Origin: Syntrophorhabdaceae bacterium
GTDB lineage: Bacteria; Desulfobacterota; Syntrophorhabdia; Syntrophorhabdales; Syntrophorhabdaceae
Reading direction: 5' to 3'
Assembly (NCBI GenBank): GCA_026415015.1
Contig: JAOAHW010000164.1
Span: 1-12,988 of the forward strand
DNA length: 12,988 bases
The position numbers and the translations under genes are program-made. This document shows, piece after piece, positions 1-6,393 of the stretch. The notes under the pieces are model-generated. The model searched no databases and was not told the DNA's origin. It saw only the letters and a program-made list of their open reading frames with translations. Position 1 is the stretch's first letter, and every line of letters starts with the position of its first letter.

Positions 1-429
1 TGGGTAAGAATGAAATGTCAATTCGGTTGTCCTAACTATGGGATGAGCCTGTGTTGTCCTCCCCATACCCCAACCCCAGAAGAGACAAGAAAGATCCTTG
101 ATTCTTACACATATGCCTTATTAATCCATCGACACTGGAAAAAAGATTATGAGGTTGTCAAGAGATTCAATGAAGCCATTGTAGACCTTGAGATAAAAAT
201 CTTCCTTGATGGATATTATAAGGCATGGTCCATGGGAAGCGGTCCATGCACAAGATGCAAAAAATGTAATCTCTCAGGCGGTTGTAATAACCCATACAGG
301 GCAAGACCATCTATGGAGTCATGCGGGATAGATGTCTTCAAGACTGCAATGAGACATAAACTTCCAATTAGTGTAGTGAAGAACCATAAGCAAGAGAGAG
401 ATATATTCGGTCTTGTGCTTATTGAATAG
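1..429 (+). CDS. DUF2284 family cysteine-rich predicted metal-binding protein (5' truncated)
   Basis: The reading frame is open to the first base (W-V-R precede the first Met at 10), and the family motif begins before that Met, so the true start lies outside the window. About 142 residues are visible. The segment C-x3-C-P-N-Y-G-x3-CCPP (visible residues 6-21) and a second cluster C-x2-C-x2-C-x5-C (C83, C86, C89, C95), followed by ARPSMESCGIDVF, are the hallmark of DUF2284 (predicted metal-binding) proteins. The spaced cysteines suggest an Fe-S or other metal site; that is family knowledge plus inference, and no biochemical role is assigned. No signal peptide can be assessed because the N-terminus is missing. 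The stop is TAG at 427-429, and I see no clear terminator before the next gene. Confidence 0.88.
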   Translation, partial: WVRMKCQFGCPNYGMSLCCPPHTPTPEETRKILDSYTYALLIHRHWKKDYEVVKRFNEAIVDLEIKIFLDGYYKAWSMGSGPCTRCKKCNLSGGCNNPYRARPSMESCGIDVFKTAMRHKLPISVVKNHKQERDIFGLVLIE

Positions 430-570
430 GCCCTTGATTTATGCAAAGAAAGATTACATTATTAAACTTGATAGAACTACTTATGGGGCTGCAACTGCTA
501 ATCTGCCTTTTCAGATAATGGCTATGAAACTTTAGGTGCTAAAATGAAGATTCTTTGATGGGGGTTAAAT

Positions 571-969
571 ATGCCATTTTATTATTTCCATGGGTTTTTA
601 ATGTTTATTGGGTTTGTTGCAATGATTGTAGGCTTTATCACAGCAAGATTTATGAAAAAAAAGACATGGTGGCTTAGGTTACACAAGATTGTAAATATTG
701 TGGGTGCATCAAGTACGTTTGGTGGTATTATCGTCATGGTGATATATATCTCATTAACAGGGGGCGGGCATTTTAATACTATCCATGCCTACCTTGGTTT
801 TTTTATTGGATTTTTATCCGTAATTACTCCTGTTATCGGTTTTCTTCAAATAAAGGCCGTAAGAACAAGGATAAAATTTAGGCCTATTCATCGCTTTTCA
901 GGAAGGCTTCTTATTATACTCATGTTTATCAATATTATAATGGGTCTCCGCATTGCAGGTGTCATATAA
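571..969 (+). CDS. Cytochrome b561-like four-helix membrane protein
   Basis: The protein is 132 residues with four hydrophobic segments (about 5-25, 40-62, 72-92 and 110-131) joined by short basic loops. Each helix region carries one histidine (H7, H38, H72, H107). This is the pattern of the cytochrome b561/ferric reductase-like domain, in which the four histidines ligate two b-type hemes. The sequence around them (HxxLMFIGF, LHKxxNxxG, HAYLGFxxG, IHRFSGR) fits that fold. Its likely role is transmembrane electron transfer in the inner membrane, but the donor and acceptor are unknown and no partner redox gene is adjacent. A GGGGG Shine-Dalgarno at 560-564, 6 nt before ATG, supports the start. 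The gene stands alone between the DUF2284 gene and the pckG promoter. Confidence 0.75.
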   Translation: MPFYYFHGFLMFIGFVAMIVGFITARFMKKKTWWLRLHKIVNIVGASSTFGGIIVMVIYISLTGGGHFNTIHAYLGFFIGFLSVITPVIGFLQIKAVRTRIKFRPIHRFSGRLLIILMFINIIMGLRIAGVI

Positions 970-1007
970 AAACCTAAAGGCACCGTTAAAGTGAAATCAT
1001 TCGTTCA

Positions 1008-1037
1008 TTGACAAAAAAGAATATTATTTATTATAAT
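1008..1037 (+). promoter_or_regulatory. Consensus sigma70-type promoter upstream of pckG
   Basis: A perfect -35 hexamer TTGACA (1008-1013) and a perfect -10 hexamer TATAAT (1032-1037) are separated by 18 bp of AT-rich sequence. Transcription would begin near 1044, giving a leader of about 126 nt before the pckG ATG. This is the strongest promoter-like sequence in the window and probably drives pckG and the two genes after it. Confidence 0.75.
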
Positions 1038-1097
1038 GAATTTCTGAAAATGACAACAAATTCAGTCTTGTCTGTCCCTTTAAATTTATTTTTCATT

Positions 1098-1134
1098 AAT
1101 TCATGTCCCCATCATGAAAATTCTCAATAATTTT
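1098..1134 (+). promoter_or_regulatory. Short inverted repeats in the pckG leader
   Basis: Within the pckG 5' leader, TTCATG (1100-1105) and CATGAA (1113-1118) form a 6-bp stem around a TCCCCAT loop. An alternative stem, AAAATT (1117-1122) with AATTTT (1129-1134), shares bases with the first. The two are mutually exclusive, as in leader regulation, but both are short and AT-rich. They could equally be a dyad operator. I recognise no known riboswitch. The ribosome site AGGAG (1154-1158) sits 12 nt before ATG, which is unusually far. Confidence 0.25.
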
Positions 1135-1170
1135 AGAGGAGATTAAAAACACAAGGAGTATAAATAATAG

Positions 1171-2979
1171 ATGTTAACAACTTACAATATTACAAACTGG
1201 CCAACAAAACATGCACAATTAAAGATATGGGTTTTAGAGATGGCAGAGATGTGTCAACCGGACAGGATTGTGTGGTGCGAAGGTTCAGAGAAGGAAAAAA
1301 ACAGTCTCCAGCAGGAGGCCATAAACACAGGAGAGATTATTGAGCTGGATCAGGAGAGATGGCCTGGTTGTGTCTACCACAGAACAGCGTCTAATGATGT
1401 GGCAAGGACAGAGCATCTCACCTTTATATGCACCTCCACAAAAAAAATGGCAGGACCAACAAATAACTGGATGTCTCCTGAGGAAGGATACAGGAAGGCA
1501 AGACAGATATTTTACGGGTCAATGAGGGGAAGAACAATGTATGTAGTCCCATTCTCTATGGGACCTGTAGGCTCACCTTTCTCAAAGATAGGCGTAGAAC
1601 TTACAGACAGTATCTATGTTGTCCTGAATATGAGGATAATGACCCGAATGGGTGAGCCTGTACTAAAAAAACTGGGCACCAATGGCAGGTTTACAAAATG
1701 CCTGCACAGTAAAGCTGACCTGGATGATAAAAAAAGGCTCATACTCCATTTTCCAGAAGACAATACTATCTGGAGCGTGGGTTCAGGCTATGGTGGTAAT
1801 GTACTGCTCGGAAAAAAATGTCTTTCCCTTCGTATTGCAAGCTACCTTGCCAGGACAGAGGGCTGGCTTGCAGAACATATGCTAATAATGGGGGTGGAAG
1901 ACCCAAATGGCCATATCCATTACATAGCTGGGGCATTCCCAAGCGCATGCGGAAAGACAAACCTTGCCATGCTCATACCACCAGAAGGGCTCAAGCACAA
2001 AGGCTACCGTATATGGACTGTAGGTGATGATATTGCCTGGATGCGTATAGATACAGATGGTAAGTTATGGGCAATAAACCCTGAAACAGGTTTCTTTGGC
2101 GTAGCCCCTGGCACCAATTATAAAACAAATAGAAATGCCATGGAGACCATTAAAAAGAACACCATATTTACAAATGTGCTCCTCACCAAAGACAGGAGTA
2201 TCTGGTGGGAGGGCATGGATGGAGACGTGCCTCAAGAGGGCATCAATTGGGAAGGTAAACCATGGAAGCCAGGCATGGTGGACAAAAAAGGGAATATAGT
2301 CTATGGTGCACACCCTAACAGCCGTTTTACAGCCCCTATAAGCCAGTGTCCATCCATATCCAATCGTATAGAACATCATCACGGCGTTCTTATTGATGCC
2401 ATTATTTTTGGCGGTCGTAGACCCCATACTGTACCCCTTGTGTTTGAATCCTTTGACTGGAAGCACGGTGTATTTCTCGGTGCCACAATGGCATCTGAGA
2501 GAACAGCAGCCCAGTTTGGAAAGCAGGGTGAGATCCGTAGAGACCCTATGGCTATGTTGCCTTTCTGCGGATACAATATGGGTCAATATTTTCAGCACTG
2601 GCTTGACATGGGCAAAAAGATGGAGAGACCTCCTAAGATATTCCATGTCAACTGGTTTAGACAGGATAGAGATGGTAATTTTTTATGGCCCGGTTACGGT
2701 GAAAACCTCCGGGTCCTCGAGTGGGTTATTGATAGATGTAAAAAAACAGCAGGGGCAAGGATAACACCCATAGGTTATGTACCAAAACCAGAGGACATAG
2801 ACCTAACTGGCCTTGACATCTCAAGGGAGGTTCTTGAAGAGCTACTATATGTGGATAAAGAGGCGTGGCTTGAGGAGTCAAAGGATATAGAGAGATTTTT
2901 TAAAACCTTTGGAGCTGACCTGCCTCTGGAGCTGAAAAATCAACTAAAGGAGCTCCAGGAACGTTTAAACAACAGCTAA
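1171..2979 (+). CDS. pckG: Phosphoenolpyruvate carboxykinase (GTP)
   Basis: This enzyme interconverts oxaloacetate plus GTP with PEP, CO2 and GDP in the cytoplasm, linking C4 acids to gluconeogenesis or, in reverse, fixing CO2 onto PEP. At 602 residues it is full length for the GTP-dependent family. The PEPCK P-loop AFPSACGKT is at 255-263 with the reactive Cys260, K262 and T263. The kinase-2 motif GDDIAW is at 285-290. The expected Mn2+ ligands are present as K216 (in YGGN-LLGKKC), H236 (in WLAEH) and D287. The conserved NWFRQDRDG and PGYGENLRVL blocks lie near the C-terminus. The ATG at 1171 is preceded in frame by TAG, so no earlier start is possible; the AGGAG lies 12 nt upstream. It is the first gene of a probable three-gene cluster. 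No broken motifs were seen. Confidence 0.97.
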   Translation: MLTTYNITNWPTKHAQLKIWVLEMAEMCQPDRIVWCEGSEKEKNSLQQEAINTGEIIELDQERWPGCVYHRTASNDVARTEHLTFICTSTKKMAGPTNNWMSPEEGYRKARQIFYGSMRGRTMYVVPFSMGPVGSPFSKIGVELTDSIYVVLNMRIMTRMGEPVLKKLGTNGRFTKCLHSKADLDDKKRLILHFPEDNTIWSVGSGYGGNVLLGKKCLSLRIASYLARTEGWLAEHMLIMGVEDPNGHIHYIAGAFPSACGKTNLAMLIPPEGLKHKGYRIWTVGDDIAWMRIDTDGKLWAINPETGFFGVAPGTNYKTNRNAMETIKKNTIFTNVLLTKDRSIWWEGMDGDVPQEGINWEGKPWKPGMVDKKGNIVYGAHPNSRFTAPISQCPSISNRIEHHHGVLIDAIIFGGRRPHTVPLVFESFDWKHGVFLGATMASERTAAQFGKQGEIRRDPMAMLPFCGYNMGQYFQHWLDMGKKMERPPKIFHVNWFRQDRDGNFLWPGYGENLRVLEWVIDRCKKTAGARITPIGYVPKPEDIDLTGLDISREVLEELLYVDKEAWLEESKDIERFFKTFGADLPLELKNQLKELQERLNNS

Positions 2980-3015
2980 TTAAAGACCTTGCAGGTTCTG
3001 CAATGGTCTTAATTA
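2977..3015 (+). repeat. 17-bp hairpin spanning the pckG stop codon (RNA stem-loop, not a classic terminator)
   Basis: The RNA would fold with inner stem 2989-2994 against 2998-3003 (6 bp, GTT loop), middle stem 2985-2988 against 3005-3008, and outer stems 2983-2984/3009-3010 and 2977-2981/3011-3015. The only unpaired bases are a bulged T3004 and A2982. The base of the stem includes the pckG TAA itself. What follows is A-rich (3016-3030) rather than a T tract, so this is a poor intrinsic terminator on the plus strand, and on the minus strand the flank is not T-rich either. A role in 3'-end stabilisation, partial attenuation or processing between pckG and the next gene is inference. Confidence 0.6.
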
Positions 3016-3040
3016 ATAAAAAATTAAAAAGGGGTGCGAT

Positions 3041-3298
3041 ATGGCAAAGAGATGTATTATAGGTATTATGGTAACAAACAGGGTTGTAAATGCAACACAA
3101 CTCCAAAAGGTCTTTACTGAACTTGGCTGCTACATAAAGACAAGGCTTGGTCTCCATGAGGTAAATGAAAATATCTGTTCACCAAACGGCCTTATTATCC
3201 TTGAACTATATGGAGGCAACAAGGCCTATGCCGAGGTTGAAAACAGGCTCAAGGAGATCGAAGGCCTCCAGGTCAAGAAAATGGTTTTTAACGATTAG
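3041..3298 (+). CDS. TM1266-like ACT-fold small regulator (putative iron-only hydrogenase system regulator family)
   Basis: This is an 85-residue soluble protein. Its layout matches the TM1266 family, an ACT-like/NikR-C-terminal-like fold: a hydrophobic first strand (RCIIGIMVTNR), a helix (ATQLQKVFTELG), then IKTRLGLHEV, a second strand (GLIILELYGG), a helix (KAYAEVENRLKEIEG) and a last strand (LQVKKMVF). Such proteins usually occur beside [FeFe]-hydrogenase maturation genes and have been annotated as hydrogenase-system regulators, but the ligand is not established. None of those genes is present here; it sits 61 nt after pckG and 47 nt before dmlA on the same strand. GGGGTG (3031-3036), 4 nt before ATG, serves as ribosome site. 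It could be a small-molecule sensor for this cluster; that is inference. Confidence 0.7.
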   Translation: MAKRCIIGIMVTNRVVNATQLQKVFTELGCYIKTRLGLHEVNENICSPNGLIILELYGGNKAYAEVENRLKEIEGLQVKKMVFND

Positions 3299-3345
3299 TA
3301 TATAACTTAGGCCTTAAGCCAAATATCATTAGGAGAGTATGGGTT

Positions 3346-4407
3346 ATGTATAAGATTGCCGTAATACCTGGTGACGGCATAGGGAAAGAGGTGGTGCCAG
3401 AAGGTATAAGGGTCCTTGATGCTGCAGGTGAAAGGTTTGTTTTTTCCTTTGACTGGCACTTTTTTCCTTGGGGTTGTGAATACTACCATACTACAGGTAC
3501 TATGATGCCCCAAGATGGCATTGAAATTCTAAGTAAGTTTGATGCCATTTTTCTTGGTGCTGTAGGCTCTCCTGATGTCCCAGACCACATATCCCTCTGG
3601 GGACTACTCATCCCTATAAGGAGGAGATTCCAGCAGTACGTTAACCTTAGACCTGTGAAGCTTTTAAGGGGTATTGAAAGCCCTTTAAAAGACATAAAAA
3701 AAGGGGATATTGATTTCTTTATTGTAAGAGAAAACAACGAAGGAGAATATTCAAATATAGGCGGCAGGATATACGATGGCACAGAACACGAGATGGTTGT
3801 TCAGGAATCAGTATTTACCCGCAGAGGTATTGAGAGGATAATAAGATTCGCCTTTGAGCTTGCCAAAAAACATAATAGAAAAAGGGTCACATCTGCCACA
3901 AAATCAAATGGCATAATATATACAATGACTTACTGGGATGAGATATTTAACGAGATTGCCTCTCAATACCCTGAATTAGAGTATGATAAATACCACATAG
4001 ACAATCTTACTACCCTTTTTATAAGGAATCCCCAGAGGTTTGATGTTGTGGTGGGTAGCAACCTCTTTGGTGACATCCTGTCTGATTTAGGGCCAGCCAT
4101 TACAGGTAGCCTTGGTATAGCGCCATCAGCAAACCTAAACCCTGAAAGACAATTCCCATCCATGTTTGAACCAGTCCATGGCTCTGCCCCTGATATTGCT
4201 GGCAAGGGCATAGCAAACCCAATAGGCCAGATATGGTCAGGTGCAATGATGCTTGAGCATTTAGGCCATATAGAGGCAGCTCAGGCTATAGAGTCTGCCA
4301 TTGAAGAGGTGGTAGCAGATAAAGGCATAAAAACACCCGACATTGGTGGGAGATCATCAACAGAAGACGTGGGTAGGGCCATAGCAGAGGTAGTAAAGTC
4401 CAGTTAG
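3346..4407 (+). CDS. dmlA: D-malate/tartrate/3-isopropylmalate-type dehydrogenase (decarboxylating, NAD+)
   Basis: This is a beta-decarboxylating dehydrogenase of 353 residues, close in length and collinear over its whole span with E. coli DmlA and tartrate dehydrogenases. Visible motifs are IPGDGIGKEV (7-16), the substrate-loop ISLWGLL...RRRFQQYVNLRP, RENNEGEYS, GGRIYDGTEHE with catalytic Tyr143, ATKSNG with Lys186, and metal ligands D219, D243 and D247. The NAD-binding EPVHGSAPDIAGKGIANP follows. The WG-EYY and ISLWG signatures separate it from isocitrate and ordinary 3-isopropylmalate dehydrogenases. Family members oxidise D-malate to pyruvate and CO2 and act on tartrate, so the exact substrate remains open. 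AGGAGAG (3331-3337) lies 8 nt before ATG 3346; an out-of-frame ATG at 3339 is ignored. Last intact gene of the pckG cluster. Confidence 0.88.
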   Translation: MYKIAVIPGDGIGKEVVPEGIRVLDAAGERFVFSFDWHFFPWGCEYYHTTGTMMPQDGIEILSKFDAIFLGAVGSPDVPDHISLWGLLIPIRRRFQQYVNLRPVKLLRGIESPLKDIKKGDIDFFIVRENNEGEYSNIGGRIYDGTEHEMVVQESVFTRRGIERIIRFAFELAKKHNRKRVTSATKSNGIIYTMTYWDEIFNEIASQYPELEYDKYHIDNLTTLFIRNPQRFDVVVGSNLFGDILSDLGPAITGSLGIAPSANLNPERQFPSMFEPVHGSAPDIAGKGIANPIGQIWSGAMMLEHLGHIEAAQAIESAIEEVVADKGIKTPDIGGRSSTEDVGRAIAEVVKSS

Positions 4408-4409
4408 AT

Positions 4410-5180
4410 AACTCTATCAGAGCCTCTTGGAATTTTTTTAATCAGTCTATTAGAAGATGTGGAAAAGGCATATTCAAAGAGCTTATACTCCATGGGTTTG
4501 AGATAGCAGCAAATCAATTATCCTTTGCTGTGTGGGGGGAGGCTCTATGTAACCATGTTTTTTCACAGAAGGCTAATGGGTCTGTGGGACTTAAGACCTT
4601 TGCCGTTGAGGTAGACCTCATGCCCAAATCGGGCTATGCAAAGGAAGAAAGCGCCTCTGGTCGCGTAACCACTTTGATGACCTTTAAGGAACTAAATCCC
4701 CACACACAAACAATCTTTGTGCCCAATATTTATGTGGAGCAACTTAAATTGCTTAACAGTAATATGCCCACCCCACGGACAATAAACATATCATATGCCC
4801 AACCAGCCAAAGGCACTTCAAGTATAGTGGAAACACAGGTATTTACCTTTGCCCAGGTGGCACGCTTGACTATCAGGGAGATAGGCCAGGATATAGTCTC
4901 TTTATTTGAAAATATGGAAAGGTAACTCTCAAAGCAAGGTGTAGAGGTCTTACAGGTCTGGCTTCGCCTCTCAGACCCCACTGTTGGTTGGGCTGTAGAC
5001 CGCTTACGGGAAAAAGGTTATTTCTTTGGTGGTCTTCTTCCTTACTGGTTTTATGATGATGGTCTTTTTATGCAGAGGCTCATCCATGGTCCCCACTGGG
5101 AGGATATTCAACTCGCCTTTGATTGGTCTCGGACAGTTGTCGAAATGGCATGCAGCGACTGGAAAAATCTCTATAGCTGA
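4410..5180 (+). pseudogene. C-terminal remnant of a GNAT acetyltransferase, N-truncated and split by an in-frame TAA
   Basis: One reading frame runs from just after dmlA to TGA at 5178-5180, interrupted only by TAA at 4923-4925. The part before the stop contains FFNQSIRRCGKGIFKEL, in which R-R-C-G-K-G matches the acetyl-CoA loop (R/Q-x-x-G-x-G/A) of GNAT enzymes. It is followed by AVWGEALCNHVFSQKANGSVGLK, typical of a large GNAT family with an added C-terminal domain. After the stop the frame continues without shifts for 84 codons (GVEVLQVWLRLSDP... REKGYFFGGLLPYW), again conserved-looking sequence of that domain. No ATG, GTG or TTG restarts near the stop; the first in-frame ATG is at 5070. 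The N-terminal domain and the first half of the GNAT fold are missing, with the breakpoint probably between 4408 and about 4435. A GTG at 4530 would yield only a partial 131-residue product. Probably a recently decayed gene. Confidence 0.75.
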
Positions 5181-5205
5181 CATAATATTTAGCCTGAGTT
5201 TATTT

Positions 5206-6393
5206 TTATTTTTCAGGGTTCTTGTCTTTAACTAAAAACGGCATAATGCACAGTGATATTATAGATATTATCCCGCAGAACAGAAATAAGGTCTTCAGGT
5301 CATAGTGTTTCATAATATAAGCGGAAATAACAGGACCTATAAAAAATCCCAGGTCCCTTGTCTCGATTATAAGGTTTAGATTAACCCCCCTCATCTTTGC
5401 ATCAGATATATCAAAGGCAATGCCGTTTATAAGAGGAAACAGGACCCCTATGCCTATACCAAAAAACAAGGCATAGATATACAAAAGACCCATTGAGTCT
5501 GCCCTGCCTATTAAGATATAGCAGATACCTGTAAAGACTGTTGATAGAGAAAATAGGAGAAATTTATTTACCTTATCAAAAAAATGGCCTGCCATAACCC
5601 TGACAAATATCATTGTAATAGAGTATATGGTAAAGAAATATCCTGTATCTGACGCACCAATTTTTATGGCAAGGCTCTTTAGGAAATAATAGAGTGCCGA
5701 GAAGGATACAAAGGTAATTACGGATATAAAAAGGAGGGATGCCACACGACCGTCTCTGATATTTGTTATCATATCACCAAACGAAACCATATCCTTCTTT
5801 TCTTTTCCAAGACCTTGGGACCTCTGGTTTGACCTTTTATGGATATAAAAAAGTATGGGAAAAACAGGGAGCATAAGTATACAGGCGAATATAAACATAA
5901 ATTCGTATCTCTTCAGACATGACAGTATAAACTCCACTGCAAAGGGTACAACGGTATAGGGCAGGAGAAAACTCACGGAGATTATGCCGAATGCCTGGGC
6001 ACTGCGCTCTGGGGGGATGAATGAGACTGTATAGGCAGTAAGGGCACTTGACAGGATAACTATGCTTACACCATGGATACCCCTTATAATGAGCATTGGG
6101 ACAAGGGTATGTGCCACTGTGTATCCAAGGAGGGAGAAGAACACAAGGCCAGTCCCCCATAGGATCGTGGCAGGGGCATTCCTTTCAGTAAAAAAAGGGC
6201 TTACAAATGGCCTTAATATGAGGGCAATCAAGGCATCTAAACCCATGAGAAAACCAAACCACTTAGGGTCTATGGGAAGAGTCTCCAGGTAGTTATAATA
6301 ATTGAAGAATATGGCAAGGTTACTGAATATGAGGAAGTATATGACATTAAGGCATATAAAACCCTTGGTGAGTATGGGTCTTTTCTCCTCCAT
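5206..6393 (-). CDS. Major facilitator superfamily transporter
   Basis: This is a 395-residue inner-membrane protein with about 12 hydrophobic segments in two sets of six, separated by a charged cytoplasmic loop near 184-210 (HKRSNQRSQGLGKEKKD). The loop after helix 2, with RPF--PFFTERN (61-71), corresponds to a degenerate MFS motif A. The helix 4 region carries RGIHGVS. Length and layout fit drug/metabolite exporters of the MFS, but the substrate cannot be read from sequence. Its ATG shares one base with the stop of the upstream aminotransferase (TGATG), so it is probably translationally coupled to it. It is last in a three-gene unit and converges with the GNAT remnant, whose frame ends 26 nt from this stop. 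Export of a product made by the upstream genes is inference. Confidence 0.85.
   Translation of the reverse strand: MEEKRPILTKGFICLNVIYFLIFSNLAIFFNYYNYLETLPIDPKWFGFLMGLDALIALILRPFVSPFFTERNAPATILWGTGLVFFSLLGYTVAHTLVPMLIIRGIHGVSIVILSSALTAYTVSFIPPERSAQAFGIISVSFLLPYTVVPFAVEFILSCLKRYEFMFIFACILMLPVFPILFYIHKRSNQRSQGLGKEKKDMVSFGDMITNIRDGRVASLLFISVITFVSFSALYYFLKSLAIKIGASDTGYFFTIYSITMIFVRVMAGHFFDKVNKFLLFSLSTVFTGICYILIGRADSMGLLYIYALFFGIGIGVLFPLINGIAFDISDAKMRGVNLNLIIETRDLGFFIGPVISAYIMKHYDLKTLFLFCGIISIISLCIMPFLVKDKNPEK

Noticed and set aside
434..462. Possible promoter TTGATT-17-CATTAT before the b561-like gene
   Set aside because: Both hexamers match the consensus poorly in an AT-rich spacer; not distinguishable from chance.
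380..535. 50-codon open stretch ending KLDRTTYGAATANLPFQIMAMKL between DUF2284 and the b561-like gene
   Set aside because: It has no start codon with a ribosome site, overlaps DUF2284, and matches nothing I recognise; treated as non-coding.
2065..2646. 193-residue open frame on the minus strand inside pckG
   Set aside because: It is antisense to a strongly conserved enzyme, with no ribosome site or recognisable domain; a shadow of pckG codon composition.
4411..4439. CTCT-ATC-AGAG followed by T7 after dmlA as an intrinsic terminator
   Set aside because: The stem is 4 bp and the T run starts 10 nt after it. The T run also forms Phe codons of the GNAT remnant.
5191..5219. Inverted repeat CCTGA / TCAGG with a T-rich loop between the convergent genes, as a bidirectional terminator
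   Set aside because: The stem is only 5 bp with a 15-nt loop and has no T tract after it; it overlaps the MFS stop. Too weak to call.
5026..5235. 69-residue plus-strand open frame near the end of the remnant
   Set aside because: It is in a different frame from the conserved GNAT C-terminal sequence and runs into the MFS gene; a shadow.
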